Part shown: positions 18,085 through 27,045 of the stretch, piece after piece | Position numbering within the stretch: position 1 is the first letter of the stretch | Layout of the letters: each line of letters starts with the position of its first letter | Assembly (NCBI GenBank): GCA_030672305.1 | Contig: DAOVGR010000011.1 | Coordinates: forward strand, 1 to 41,920 | Reading direction: 5' to 3' | Length of the DNA stretch: 41,920 nucleotides | Origin: Thermoplasmatales archaeon | GTDB lineage: Archaea > Thermoplasmatota > E2 > DHVEG-1 | Notes under the pieces: model-generated | Database searches by the model: none | What the model saw: only the letters and a program-made list of their open reading frames with translations | What the model was told of the DNA's origin: nothing | Made by a program: the position numbers and the translations under genes

Positions 18085-19056
18085 TTTACCACCTTCTAAG
18101 GCAAACTGAGCAAGAAGTGCCTCAAGTTGTATGTGTGCATTACTTCCTTCTATCAGTCTAAACTCTGTTTCACCTGCTTTTTCTATTAGTCTAACCTTGC
18201 TTTCATCAGATAGCGCAAGATCAAAAATACTCTGATGAATTTGCTTAATTATATCCTCACCACTCAGCCCATATTTTATTAGAAGGTCATAAAGCTGACT
18301 TCTAGCAGCCATGAAATTTCCACCAAGAGCTGTGTTTATCAAAGCCTTTACATCCTCAGGTTTTGCTGTCGCGCTTGTTTCATACAAAAGTTCTGCAGTA
18401 ATTTTATTACTAACAGAAGCACCAACTTGTAGAATGTTTATTGCTTTTCTAAGATCTCCTTTTGAAATAAATATAAGGGTTTCCAGTCCATCTGGAGTTA
18501 ACTTAAGTTTTTCAGATAAAGCAATTTTTTCCATATATTTTTTTACATCATCTTCTTTTATTGGTGAGAATCTAAATACAGTACATCTAGATTGTATTGG
18601 TTCAATTATTCTTGATGAATAGTTTGCAGACAATACAAATCGACAGATACGAGTATATTTTTCAATTGTTCTTCTTAAAGCTGATTGTGCATCTGATGTA
18701 AGAGCGTCAGCCTCATCAAGAAATATTATCTTAAATTGAGAATTTCCAATTGGAGCAGTTCTAGCAAAATCCTTAATCTTACCACGTATAATTCCAATTC
18801 CTCTTTCATCACTTGCATTAAGCTCAATAAAATTTTGCTTCCAAGAATCTTCAAATAATTCTTTTGCAAGAGCCAAAGCGCAAGTAGTTTTACCTGTTCC
18901 TGCGGGACCTGCAAACATAAGGTGGGGTACATTTTTAGTTTTAGCATATGCTTTTAACCGCTCTACTATTTCATTTTGACCGACTACATCATTTAAAATT
19001 TTTGGTCGGTATTTCTCTACCCAAATGTTATCTAATGTGGGATATTCCTTTGACAT
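18076..19056 (-). CDS. rfcS: replication factor C small subunit
   Basis: 326 aa, full length. It begins W-V-E-K-Y-R-P-K and has Walker A G-P-A-G-T-G-K-T-T (50-58), Walker B I-F-L-D-E-A-D-A (111-118), sensor V-L-S-A-N-Y and the arginine-finger S-R-C box (156-158). RfcS and RfcL form the ATP-driven clamp loader that opens PCNA onto primed DNA. No intein is present. The rfcL partner is not in this window. Confidence 0.97.
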   Translation of the reverse strand: MSKEYPTLDNIWVEKYRPKILNDVVGQNEIVERLKAYAKTKNVPHLMFAGPAGTGKTTCALALAKELFEDSWKQNFIELNASDERGIGIIRGKIKDFARTAPIGNSQFKIIFLDEADALTSDAQSALRRTIEKYTRICRFVLSANYSSRIIEPIQSRCTVFRFSPIKEDDVKKYMEKIALSEKLKLTPDGLETLIFISKGDLRKAINILQVGASVSNKITAELLYETSATAKPEDVKALINTALGGNFMAARSQLYDLLIKYGLSGEDIIKQIHQSIFDLALSDESKVRLIEKAGETEFRLIEGSNAHIQLEALLAQFALEGGKLR

Positions 19057-19139
19057 AATTTACAATCAGTATATAGTGTACTCATAATATTAAATTAATC
19101 ATTAATTTTTTTTTATTTTAACCAATTGTTATTAGAAAA

Positions 19140-19679
19140 CTATGTTTTACTAACCTCAGCTGTTACTTTTTCTTGCTTTATTCTGTGTCCCGTAATTCGA
19201 ATTGAGTTCACTATTTCTAGTAGTTCTAAGCGGTCAATATATTTATGAAAAACTCTTAGCATCAGGTTACAAAATTCTTTTGCATTTGAAATATCATCTG
19301 CAGTAAAAGTTATAACCCAATCATAACAACCATGTAAATAATGAGTATCTCCAAGATCAACACTATCAGGCGTTTTAGGTAATATATCAGTTATATCACG
19401 TACAGGGAGCTTTTTTAAAAACTCCTCATCTACAGGAATAGATGACCTTTTAATAAGAACAATATAATAATTAAGATTCATTTTTTTAGGGTTAATTATT
19501 GCTGAATATCCTACTATTATTCCTTTCTCTTCTAATTCTTTCATAACTCTTGCTACTTTATATCTTGAACACCCACATTTTTTTCCAATTTCACCCAAAT
19601 TCGTTCTGCAGTTTTTTTGTAGTTCCTTTAAAATTTTTGCTTCTAAATCTGAATATTGTTCAAAATTGTTTTTATTCAT
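19140..19679 (-). CDS. Lrp/AsnC-family transcriptional regulator
   Basis: About 179 aa. An N-terminal winged helix (L-K-E-L-Q-K-N-C-R-T-N-L-G-E-I-G-K-K-C-G-C-S-R-Y-K-V) is followed by the Lrp signature E-E-K-G-I-I-V-G-Y-S-A-I-I-N-P-K-K-M. The effector-binding RAM half ends T-G-H-R-I-K-Q-E-K. ATG 19679 is preferred over a TTG 12 bases upstream that abuts an AAGGGG. The effector is unknown. It lies alone, downstream of the rfcS promoter region on the same strand. Confidence 0.85.
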   Translation of the reverse strand: MNKNNFEQYSDLEAKILKELQKNCRTNLGEIGKKCGCSRYKVARVMKELEEKGIIVGYSAIINPKKMNLNYYIVLIKRSSIPVDEEFLKKLPVRDITDILPKTPDSVDLGDTHYLHGCYDWVITFTADDISNAKEFCNLMLRVFHKYIDRLELLEIVNSIRITGHRIKQEKVTAEVSKT

Positions 19680-19787
19680 GTAGTTAATCAACCCCTTTGA
19701 GATATTAATAGGTAGGGTATGTAAATATTTTTAAAAAAGTATTTCTTAACCCAGATGTTTTCCATACAATTCACAGTATAATGCACA

Positions 19788-20336
19788 TCATATCTTAATA
19801 TTTTTGTATAATATATTACCAATTATTTGAGGAAGCTGCCCCATATTTTTTGTAAAACTGTGATCATCATCAAAGAATTTTATAGTTGTATCCTGTGATA
19901 AAGCAAATTCAAGTGGCCATTTAAGAGGAATTAAATCATCATTTAGACCAATTAAGATGAAAATACCAGAAGAAATCTTTTCTTTGAAAAGTATGGTATC
20001 TTGCATATCAGACAGTATTCTTTGTGGCATTCCCTGTATTTTTGATACGTCAACTGAAGGAGGAATTATTGCAGGATTCAGAAGTATTATTTGCTCAACA
20101 TTATTGTTTTCTAGTGCTGTTTTTGCAGCTAAAAAACCTCCAAGAGAAGAGCCAATAAGAATTGCATTTTTGTCTTTTTCAATTTCTTTTTTAATCTGAG
20201 CGAGACACTCAGAAATAACAATATCTTCCGGTTCACAATTTCTATACTTTATTGCTTTTGCATTTAATTTTGTTTTAAAAAGTACTCCTTTAGTGCTGTT
20301 TGGTTCAGACATATAACCGTGGATATAGTATAGCAT
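19788..20336 (-). CDS. YqiA-like alpha/beta-hydrolase (small esterase)
   Basis: 182 aa. It starts M-L-Y-Y-I-H-G-Y. The nucleophile elbow is G-S-S-L-G-G (S64); a candidate acid lies in G-L-N-D-D-L-I-P (D133/D134); the His is in D-D-D-H-S-F (H159). The size and motif spacing match the UPF0227/YqiA group of small esterases. The natural substrate is unknown. Cytosolic, no signal peptide. Confidence 0.75.
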   Translation of the reverse strand: MLYYIHGYMSEPNSTKGVLFKTKLNAKAIKYRNCEPEDIVISECLAQIKKEIEKDKNAILIGSSLGGFLAAKTALENNNVEQIILLNPAIIPPSVDVSKIQGMPQRILSDMQDTILFKEKISSGIFILIGLNDDLIPLKWPLEFALSQDTTIKFFDDDHSFTKNMGQLPQIIGNILYKNIKI

Positions 20337-20380
20337 TTAAGCAAAATCTTACAAGGTGTATATTAAATCATTTCTAAAAT

Positions 20381-20776
20381 TTAATTCTTTATAAAATCCA
20401 AATATACCTTTCTATGCCTAGGTCCATCTCCTTCAAAAAAGAAGATATGCTGCCATGTCCCCAAAACTAGTCTATTGTTTTTAATTATAACAGAAACTGA
20501 GGATCCCAAAATACTTGCTTTGATATGGGCATCACTATTTCCTTCCATGTGATGATAATCACTAGATTCAGGAACTATTTTTTTTAATGTTCCTATAATA
20601 TCCCTTTGTACACTTGGATCTGCTCCCTCATTTATTGTTATACCCGCTGTTGTATGAGGAACATAAATTACTGCTAATCCTTTTTGAATATCTAAATCAT
20701 CAATCACTCTTTGAATATCACTAGTGATATCAATCATTTCAGTTCTTTTTTTAGAAATTACCTTAATCTCCCTCAT
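20381..20776 (-). CDS. YjbQ / UPF0047 family protein
   Basis: 131 aa, standard length. Conserved blocks are V-P-H-T-T-A-G-I-T-I-N-E-G-A-D-P, H-M-E-G-N-S-D-A-H-I-K-A-S-I-L-G and G-T-W-Q-H-I-F-F-F-E-G-D-G-P-R. The bacterial homologue YjbQ has secondary thiamine-phosphate synthase activity and binds a metal through the conserved His residues; the archaeal role is not established. It lies 44 bases before the esterase gene on the same strand, possibly one transcript. Confidence 0.88.
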   Translation of the reverse strand: MREIKVISKKRTEMIDITSDIQRVIDDLDIQKGLAVIYVPHTTAGITINEGADPSVQRDIIGTLKKIVPESSDYHHMEGNSDAHIKASILGSSVSVIIKNNRLVLGTWQHIFFFEGDGPRHRKVYLDFIKN

Positions 20777-20876
20777 TTAAACCATCAAAGTGTTATCCAA
20801 AACAATATTAAAAACATTCTAGTTTTTGAATAATGTTTTTGTAGTTCCCATTATTACAGGAAACTAGCGAATAAAT

Positions 20877-21488
20877 ATGAAATTAAAACCTAAAGCTATT
20901 TTATTTGATTTAGATGGAGTCCTTGTAGATTCTTTTGATGCTTGGTTGGCTGCATTAAATGATGCTTTGAAGATTTTCAATCACCACGGGATTACAAAAG
21001 ATGAATTCATAGATAAGTACTGGGGACATGATTTATTTGATAATTTAGAAAAAATGAATCTAACATATGAGGTTGGAGAAACATGTAATAATTTCTATAA
21101 AAATCATATTGAAAAAATCAAGATATATCCTGATACAAAAAATATACTTGTGAAACTAAATATGTATAGAAAAGGTGTTATTACAAATACTCCAAAAGAT
21201 AGTGCTACACAAGTTTTAAAACAATTCGATATCTATAGATATTTTGAATTAGTTTTAACAAGTGATGATGTAAAGATTTCAAAACCTAATCCTGAGATTG
21301 TTATTAAATCATGTAAATTGTTAAATCTAAAACCTACTGAAGTAATACTAATTGGAGATACAAGAAGCGATGTTAAAGCAGGCAAGGCTGCTGGATGTAA
21401 AGTAATTGGAGTAAATGTTGATGCTGATTATTCAATTAAAAATATTTCTGAACTCACTAACTTAATATTTTTTAAAAATAATGTTTAA
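20877..21488 (+). CDS. HAD-superfamily phosphatase (phosphoglycolate phosphatase-like)
   Basis: 203 aa. HAD motif I is F-D-L-D-G-V-L-V-D-S (nucleophile D11, D13). An alpha-helical cap (about 20-85) follows, then motif II V-I-T-N-T-P, motif III Lys in K-I-S-K-P-N-P-E, and motif IV G-D-T-R-S-D-V-K-A-G. This is the pattern of PGP/beta-phosphoglucomutase-type enzymes; the substrate cannot be read from sequence. It heads a likely co-directional run with the PAC2 and C_GCAxxG_C_C genes. Confidence 0.85.
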   Translation: MKLKPKAILFDLDGVLVDSFDAWLAALNDALKIFNHHGITKDEFIDKYWGHDLFDNLEKMNLTYEVGETCNNFYKNHIEKIKIYPDTKNILVKLNMYRKGVITNTPKDSATQVLKQFDIYRYFELVLTSDDVKISKPNPEIVIKSCKLLNLKPTEVILIGDTRSDVKAGKAAGCKVIGVNVDADYSIKNISELTNLIFFKNNV

Positions 21489-21519
21489 GTAGAAAAAGAA
21501 GATATCAGGCTGGGGTATT

Positions 21520-22284
21520 ATGGACGATATGGAGTTAATTGAGTATAAAGAAGAAGATTTATCAAATAGTTTGCTTGTGGTTGCATTTCCAACAGTTGGA
21601 CTTATAAGTTCCATTGCGGGTCATTTTATAATTGATACTTTAAAATTAGAAGAAATTGGAACCATTGTCTCAAAAGAATTTATGCCTGCTACTGTAATCC
21701 ATAATTCAAAACCATCACCACCTGTTAGAATTTATGCAGGGAACAAGAAATGCGGACCAGATGGAAAATGTGAACAGCTGGCGGTAATTATTTCTGAATT
21801 CATGCCTCCATATAATATAATAAAACCTCTAGCTGAAAAAATTCTTGAATGGTCTGATAAAAAGGGATGTAAACTTGTTGTTGCATTGGAAGGTACACAT
21901 GCTGTAGGGAAAGGAAAAAAGAAACCTATGGTATATGGAGTAGGAAGCAATATCGAAATGAAAAATTTTCTGAAAAAATATAAAATCACAGAGACACAGG
22001 AGGGAATGATTACTGGTGTGACTGGTGTTCTACTCTATGAAGGAGTTCTATTGAAACGTGATGTGATATGCCTTCTTTCAGAAGCCCATTCAGCATTTCC
22101 TGATTCAAGGGCAGCAGGTAATTTGCTTAAAAAACTTGATATAATGCTACCTGAAATAAAAATAGATCCAAAACCATTATACAAGGAAGCTAAAAAAATT
22201 GAGGAACAAATAAAGAGATTTATGGAGCAATCAAAGCCAACGGCACCTACAATACCACCAATTCCAACTCAAATGTACGGATAA
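21520..22284 (+). CDS. PAC2-family protein (archaeal proteasome assembly chaperone homologue)
   Basis: 254 aa. The PAC2 core reads L-V-V-A-F-P-T-V-G-L-I-S-S-I-A-G near the start, then an E-F-M-P ... S-P-P-V-R-I-Y block, A-L-E-G-T-H-A-V-G and S-E-A-H-S-A-F-P-D-S-R-A-A. A charged helix and a Pro-rich linker end in ...T-Q-M-Y-G. The last three residues (hydrophobic-Tyr-X) fit the HbYX motif that docks proteasome activators onto the 20S alpha ring, as in the archaeal PbaB-type proteins. No proteasome genes are in this window. Confidence 0.82.
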   Translation: MDDMELIEYKEEDLSNSLLVVAFPTVGLISSIAGHFIIDTLKLEEIGTIVSKEFMPATVIHNSKPSPPVRIYAGNKKCGPDGKCEQLAVIISEFMPPYNIIKPLAEKILEWSDKKGCKLVVALEGTHAVGKGKKKPMVYGVGSNIEMKNFLKKYKITETQEGMITGVTGVLLYEGVLLKRDVICLLSEAHSAFPDSRAAGNLLKKLDIMLPEIKIDPKPLYKEAKKIEEQIKRFMEQSKPTAPTIPPIPTQMYG

Positions 22285-22299
22285 GAGTAGGGAAACATA

Positions 22300-22800
22300 A
22301 TGGATTCAGAAAAACAAATTCTTGAGAAAGTCTATCGTTTAGCATTCAAATATGAGGCTGAAAGAGGAAGCTGCCCACAATGCGTTCTTTCAGCACTGCA
22401 TGAAACCCTAGATATTGCTGATCCTGCTACAATCAAAGCATCTGATGCACTTGCTGGTGGTTGTGCATTATCTGCTCAGGGAACATGTGGTGCATTATCA
22501 GGAGGTCTTCTTGCAATAGGTTCAGTTGTTGGTAGAACCTATGAAGATTTTTCAAAAGGTGAGAGAAGAAGACGAGTCTTTCAATATGCAAAAAAACTTT
22601 ATGATAGATTTATAGAAGAATATGGTTCACCATTATGCAAGGACGTTCAAAAAAAGATTATGGGTAAAAGCTTTAATCTTTTAGATGCAACGGAATATGC
22701 AGAATTTGAAAAAGCAGGAGCTCATGCGGATAAATGCACAAATGTTTCTGGAAATACTGCTAGATGGGCTGCAGAAATAATTCTGAAAATAAAAAAATAA
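22300..22800 (+). CDS. C_GCAxxG_C_C family protein
   Basis: 166 aa. Cysteine pattern: C-P-Q-C-V near residue 25, G-G-C-A-L-S-A-Q-G-T-C-G-A-L-S-G-G near 55, S-P-L-C-K-D-V near 107 and a late D-K-C-T-N-V. This is the C_GCAxxG_C_C family, thought to be redox-active or metal-binding, often in anaerobes. The start is 15 bases after the PAC2 gene, so the two probably share a transcript. Confidence 0.8.
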   Translation: MDSEKQILEKVYRLAFKYEAERGSCPQCVLSALHETLDIADPATIKASDALAGGCALSAQGTCGALSGGLLAIGSVVGRTYEDFSKGERRRRVFQYAKKLYDRFIEEYGSPLCKDVQKKIMGKSFNLLDATEYAEFEKAGAHADKCTNVSGNTARWAAEIILKIKK

Positions 22801-22804
22801 ATAA

Positions 22805-23506
22805 TTATTCAGTTGAAAGCCAGTGTACTGGTAGATCAGGACTTTTTAACCCAGTATCAGGATTGTAGTAATATTTATCGTTGAAAAAGGCCCAGTATTC
22901 TTCCACGGGATATGGTCTTGTTTTAAAATAACTAAATGGAAAACCAATGCTATCCACCAGTTCATTTTCATCATCATCCCAATATGGTCCAGATGTTGCC
23001 TCAAGTTCAAACCATTCTCCATTCTCATATATCTGCACCCATGCATGTCCACCAGTTTCTCCCTCAAACTCTACCTTCCCAATTACAACTCTAACATTTG
23101 CTTTTTCCGTACCAATAATCTCAAGAAGTGAAACAAGGGTATATGCATGAGATTCACAATCACTAACCATACTTCCAGGAACAGGATTATCTGGATCAGT
23201 TGGTGTATTTGTTATAAATTCAGCTGGAAGAAGCCAGTGCTCAAGTTTTTTATGTAATGTTAAATCTGAGACCCATATCCAATCAACAGCTGTTGAATAG
23301 GCCTTTCTAGCAGTGTTTATTGCATTGTGTGTTAGATAGGATTGAACTATTGAATTATCTGGAGTAATATATTTCTGATAATCAGATATCTGCGTAAAAT
23401 TTTCTTTCTTAAAAACCATATCTCGATGGTTAAGACGTTTTAACATTTTGAAATTTCTAATGTCACGATTTACTTCCGCTCTTAAAACATTTAAACTGGG
23501 TTTAAT
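22805..23506 (-). pseudogene. transglutaminase-like gene, 3' part, interrupted by the integrated element
   Basis: The frame holds 213 codons from an internal Met (23446), with a transglutaminase-type triad: C97 in S-D-C-E-S-H-A, H134 in G-G-H-A-W-V and E147/E149 in W-F-E-L-E-A-T-S-G. Reading upstream of that Met continues in frame as ...I-K-P-S-L-N-V-L-R-A-E-V-N-R-D-I-R-N-F-K, straight into the 22-bp repeat. Beyond it the frame soon reaches a stop without any start codon. The missing 5' part is at 36447-36590, where the same I-K-P-S-L-N-V is encoded. The intact gene would encode about 273 aa: an N-terminal membrane anchor plus an extracellular transglutaminase/protease-like domain. Confidence 0.85.
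23485..23506. other. attachment site, left (22-bp direct repeat)
   Basis: The 22-bp repeat contains CATTTAAACTGGGTTTAAT and is identical to 36449-36470. Read on the minus strand it encodes I-K-P-S-L-N-V of the interrupted transglutaminase-like gene. The flanking bases differ on each side, which defines the core ends. Confidence 0.88.
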
Positions 23507-23573
23507 ATTTAGTTTAATACAAAAAGTATTTTAACGATTAGGGTATTATGAATAATAAAAAGAGTTGGAAAAT

Positions 23574-24683
23574 ATGGACATAATAGACAAATATTTTGAA
23601 GATGCTTTACTTGATAACAAAAAATCAAATAAAGTATATAGATGCCACATCCAACAATACTTCAAAGTAATAGAAAAAAACATAGACAACTACTTTAAAA
23701 CAAAACAACCTTATGAAGAACACATAAAAAAATACTGGTACTATCTACAAAGAAAAGCACCTAAAACAATAAAAATGGCAGTATCAAATGTTAAATGTTT
23801 TTTAGGATGGAAAGATAAACAAACACGAAACCTTGACATATGGGATACAATACATACAAGATTAAGAGGAAAAACAAAACCTATCACACCTAACCTTATA
23901 CCAGATAGAGATGAAATACGGCAGATACTTCATTATACAGATATTTGTACGAAAACAGTTATTATGATGAGATGTACAAGTGGTATGAGATTAGGGGAAC
24001 TTTGTAAACTATTACCAGATGATATATTCCTGAATGAAACACCAACACGGATAAATGTACGAGCGGAAATAGCTAAAAATGGTCAAAGACGAACTACATT
24101 TATAAGCAGTGAAGCAACCAATTTGTTACGGGAATGGAACAGAACCAGAGAGAAATATGTAGCACAATCACTAAAAACTATGAATTTTCATAAACAAAAA
24201 TACATAAAAAACAAACTAATTAAAAACAAAGATGGTAAAATAATAGGAATTAACGATGACCGTATTTTCCCTTATGAATCACAAAGTATTGGTAGAAACT
24301 TCAATGTCGCAGCTGAAAAAGCAGGATTTGTAGCAAGAACTAAGATGAAAGGGGATTTTGATTTTAAATCTCAACGGTCAAGAAGGCATCTATCAAGTAA
24401 AAATCTTAGACATTTTTTCCGTACATATCTTGGTAATGTTGATATTGCAGAGTTTTTGATGGGGCATTCCGGGTATTTGACGGAGTACAGGGGTTTTAAT
24501 GATAAACAACTTGCGAAAGAATATCTGAAAAATGTAGCTAATGTTACAATTTTTGAAAGACCTGCAGATATTAGTGGGATTACTAAAGATATGGAACAAT
24601 TGAAGCGTGAGAACCGAGAGATGAAACAAATGATCTTGGAACTACGACTCGAAAAACTGGAAAGGCAAAACGGGATAAAATAA
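23574..24683 (+). CDS. int: tyrosine recombinase (integrase)
   Basis: 369 aa from ATG 23574 (a TTG 9 bases upstream is possible). The N-terminal SAM-like DNA-binding domain covers about residues 1-100. Catalytic residues, numbered from the upstream start: R142 (S-G-M-R-L-G-E-L), K279/R282 (S-S-K-N-L-R-H-F-F), H301 (M-G-H-S-G) and Tyr308 (T-E-Y-R-G-F). The Lys where bacterial enzymes have His is normal in archaeal SSV-type integrases. A heptad-like coiled coil ends the protein. Its position next to the left attachment site supports a role in inserting this element. The gene is not split by the site, unlike SSV integrases. Confidence 0.92.
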   Translation: MDIIDKYFEDALLDNKKSNKVYRCHIQQYFKVIEKNIDNYFKTKQPYEEHIKKYWYYLQRKAPKTIKMAVSNVKCFLGWKDKQTRNLDIWDTIHTRLRGKTKPITPNLIPDRDEIRQILHYTDICTKTVIMMRCTSGMRLGELCKLLPDDIFLNETPTRINVRAEIAKNGQRRTTFISSEATNLLREWNRTREKYVAQSLKTMNFHKQKYIKNKLIKNKDGKIIGINDDRIFPYESQSIGRNFNVAAEKAGFVARTKMKGDFDFKSQRSRRHLSSKNLRHFFRTYLGNVDIAEFLMGHSGYLTEYRGFNDKQLAKEYLKNVANVTIFERPADISGITKDMEQLKRENREMKQMILELRLEKLERQNGIK

Positions 24684-24695
24684 AAAAATTAATTT

Positions 24696-25001
24696 TTATT
24701 TTGTTAACTCCTTTATTTCGTCCATTTTTATGGGTAATGTTCTCTCATGGTGCCTTGTTTGGTCGTAGGCTTTTCTTGTATATTCTGCTAATATCATATC
24801 GAAATATATTCTACTTGCTTCATCCTTTAGACCAAGTTTAAGACCTGATATTTTTATCTCTGTATCTACTGCTTTCGTTACAAAATCACTTGCAGAACGA
24901 TACCTCAACTCTTTATGTTTTAATCTTTCAGTTACATCTTCCGATTGAACAATATTTAATTTCAATGATATTGCGATTACTTTTTCTGCTTGTTTTACCA
25001 T
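24696..25001 (-). CDS. hypothetical protein, possible RHH-type DNA-binding N-terminus
   Basis: 101 aa, starting MVKQAEKVIAISLKLNIVQS and continuing R-Y-R-S-A-S-D-F-V-T-K-A-V-D-T-E-I, a strand-helix-helix arrangement like a degenerate ribbon-helix-helix protein. The C-terminal half is charged and helical. GGTGG lies before the ATG and a TTTAAATA box further upstream. It is convergent with int and divergent from the helicase operon, the usual place for an element repressor (inference). Confidence 0.55.
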   Translation of the reverse strand: MVKQAEKVIAISLKLNIVQSEDVTERLKHKELRYRSASDFVTKAVDTEIKISGLKLGLKDEASRIYFDMILAEYTRKAYDQTRHHERTLPIKMDEIKELTK

Positions 25002-25134
25002 TTTTTACCACCAATAGATATAATATAAGTTTATATTTAAAATTTGTGTGTAAAATACCATAAAAGTATATGATTTCTCCCCCATTTACTTTTTAAAGTG
25101 GAAATATACTATATCATAGTGGAGGTGGTTTAAA

Positions 25135-25311
25135 ATCACAAAAAATGGAACAACTATAATGTTGCAGAAAAAACTTACAGATGAAATAGACAAAATAATA
25201 ACTGAAAGACCTGACCTTTTTTACAGGACAAGAACGGATTTCATCTGTGATGCACTAAGATGGTATTTGAAAACAATAGAAGGAGGGCAACTATGTCAAA
25301 ATATCCATTAA
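25135..25311 (+). CDS. ribbon-helix-helix (CopG-like) regulator, probable ATC start
   Basis: Reads [ATC]TKNGTTIMLQKKLTDEID, then K-I-I-T-E-R-P-D-L-F and R-T-R-T-D-F-I-C-D-A-L-R-W-Y-L. This is the beta-strand, helix, turn, helix of CopG/Arc-type repressors, about 58 aa. The only in-frame ATG (25159) would cut the DNA-contacting strand. GGAGGTG stands 7 bases before ATC at 25135, with a TAG in frame just upstream and no ATG, GTG or TTG between. It opens the helicase operon and overlaps the next gene by 19 bases. It probably autoregulates the operon. Confidence 0.65.
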   Translation: MTKNGTTIMLQKKLTDEIDKIITERPDLFYRTRTDFICDALRWYLKTIEGGQLCQNIH

Positions 25312-25415
25312 CAGAGAAATTCCTACGAGAACACCCAAACCTAAGTTTTGACGAAATATATGACCTTATAGAAACATTGGATAGGAAGGGACAGGAATGC
25401 AAGGAGAAGCTCTAA
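25293..25415 (+). CDS. 40-aa hypothetical protein
   Basis: Starts MSKYPLTEKFLREHPNLSFD and is predicted helical and acidic/basic. AAGGAGGG lies 6 bases before the ATG inside the preceding gene, and its own 3' end overlaps the next gene by 19 bases. This tight translational coupling supports it as a real gene. Family not recognised. Confidence 0.55.
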   Translation: MSKYPLTEKFLREHPNLSFDEIYDLIETLDRKGQECKEKL

Positions 25416-25588
25416 TCGGGAAACAAGTAACCATATATTTCGATGATGGCAACAGAGTAACAAGAAAAGATGGGCAATGCACAGAGATACTGTTCAATGC
25501 GATTATTATCCAAGACATAAGCGGATTGTATCAATTATTTCCTTTTAGCAAAGTAATACGAGTGATTGAATCAGGTGGACTACAATGA
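25397..25588 (+). CDS. 63-aa protein with small beta-barrel look
   Basis: Starts MQGEALIGKQVTIYFDDGNR and has alternating hydrophobic strands (F-N-A-I-I-I-Q-D, Y-Q-L-F-P-F-S-K-V-I-R-V-I). The pattern resembles a small SH3/Sm-like barrel, but no family can be assigned. A GGAAGGGACAGG precedes the ATG. The stop overlaps the helicase start as ATGA. Confidence 0.55.
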   Translation: MQGEALIGKQVTIYFDDGNRVTRKDGQCTEILFNAIIIQDISGLYQLFPFSKVIRVIESGGLQ

Positions 25589-27045
25589 ATGATACAGCTC
25601 TTACGAAAGAACAAAAAAATAAGCTCTTAGAAGAATACAGCGTGTGGCAAGAGGATGCACAAGGAAATGTAAAACTGATATCAGGGAATCTCGGTGAACT
25701 AATCTACAATGAGTTTGGGTATAACTTCTTAACGACTTTTGACACCGATGAAATTTACTATTATGCAGGTGGACACTTCAAGAAAAACGGTGAAAAAATC
25801 ATCAGAGAACTAACTGAACAATTCTTAGGATGTGCAACAAAAGAATACCATAAAAACGAAGTTGTAGGATACATACGAGATAAAAACCATCAGCTTAGAG
25901 ATATCTTTGGTGCTGACCTCAACTTGTTAAACCTGAAAAATGGTGTCTACAACCTGAAGACAAGGAAATTCACCAAACACAAACCTGAATACCATTTTCT
26001 TGATGAAATGCCTGTAAACTACAACCCTAAAGTAAAAATGAAAGTAGGGTTGAAATTCTTCAAAGATGTTGTAGCAGAAACTGACATTCCATTACTACAA
26101 GAAATATTTGGATACTGTCTTTACAGGAGCTATTTCATACAAAAAGCATTCATGTTCATTGGTGATGGTAGAAACGGAAAATCAACAGTTCTCACTCTAT
26201 TGAAAACAATGCTTGGAAATGAAAATGTTTCAGGTGTAGCACTACAGGATTTAGATAATTCTCGATTTGCTACTGCTTCATTATACCATAAAATGGCGAA
26301 CATTTACCCAGATATCACAGATAAATCATTACACAGAACTGGTAAATTCAAAATGCTCACAGGTGGGGATATGATTTCTGCTGAAGTGAAATTCAAAGAT
26401 TACTTCAACTATATCAATTATGCGAAACTGATTTTTTCATGCAACAAATTACCAGAAGCAAAAGATGACAGTTCAGCTTTTTTCCGAAGGTGGATTATAA
26501 TTAATTTCCCCTATGCTTTTGAAGGAGCTAATTGTGATAAAAAAATCTTAGAGAAACTTACTACTGACAAAGAACTAAGTGGACTTCTTAACTGGTCTTT
26601 AACAGGGTTAAGACGACTTTTGAAAAATGCAGATTTTACAAATACTGTAAGCACAGATGAAATGAGGGAAACTTACCAAAGGTTAGCATCTCCTATTGCA
26701 GCGTTTGTAATGGATTGTGTTGAAATAAAGCATGATTGTTTTGTCACAAAAGATGATTTTTTTGCTGCATTTTGCGATTACTGCCGAGTGAAGCGTTTAC
26801 CGCCTGTCGCAAAAAATATTTTCAGCATGAAGATTCAAGAATATGTCAAAGTCAATGACTATCGTGCAACTATATCTGGAAATCGTGTTTATTCTTGGTT
26901 AGGAATTGGGTTGTCTGGGACGTCTGGGATGTCTGGGTATAATCATATTTTAATATCGCAGGTGGGCGAGGGTTATTCTAATATTAAAATAGAGAAATAC
27001 ATAGACAACTCAGACATGATGGACACAACAGGGGGGGAACAATGA
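25585..27045 (+). CDS. D5-type primase-helicase (SF3, P4/phage-plasmid family)
   Basis: 486 aa. Residues about 105-180 match the D5_N region (L-L-N-L-K-N-G-V-Y-N-L-K-T ... P-V-N-Y-N-P). SF3 motifs: Walker A G-D-G-R-N-G-K-S-T (193-201), a motif-B-like M-A-N-I-Y-P-D-I (237-244), motif C L-I-F-S-C-N-K-L-P (282-290) and R-R near 301 as arginine finger. The C-terminal 80 residues form a winged-helix-like end. No DNA primase (AEP or DnaG) domain is visible at the N-terminus, so primase activity would need another partner. It is the replication protein of the element. Confidence 0.9.
   Translation: MNDTALTKEQKNKLLEEYSVWQEDAQGNVKLISGNLGELIYNEFGYNFLTTFDTDEIYYYAGGHFKKNGEKIIRELTEQFLGCATKEYHKNEVVGYIRDKNHQLRDIFGADLNLLNLKNGVYNLKTRKFTKHKPEYHFLDEMPVNYNPKVKMKVGLKFFKDVVAETDIPLLQEIFGYCLYRSYFIQKAFMFIGDGRNGKSTVLTLLKTMLGNENVSGVALQDLDNSRFATASLYHKMANIYPDITDKSLHRTGKFKMLTGGDMISAEVKFKDYFNYINYAKLIFSCNKLPEAKDDSSAFFRRWIIINFPYAFEGANCDKKILEKLTTDKELSGLLNWSLTGLRRLLKNADFTNTVSTDEMRETYQRLASPIAAFVMDCVEIKHDCFVTKDDFFAAFCDYCRVKRLPPVAKNIFSMKIQEYVKVNDYRATISGNRVYSWLGIGLSGTSGMSGYNHILISQVGEGYSNIKIEKYIDNSDMMDTTGGEQ

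Noticed and set aside
22805..23446. Transglutaminase-like gene as an intact 213-aa cytosolic protein
   Set aside because: Coding continues in frame upstream of the internal Met into the repeat, and the missing signal-anchor exists beyond the other repeat.
23574..24683. Lys instead of His in the integrase box II as a defect
   Set aside because: Lys at this position is known in archaeal SSV-type integrases, so it is not a sign of inactivation.
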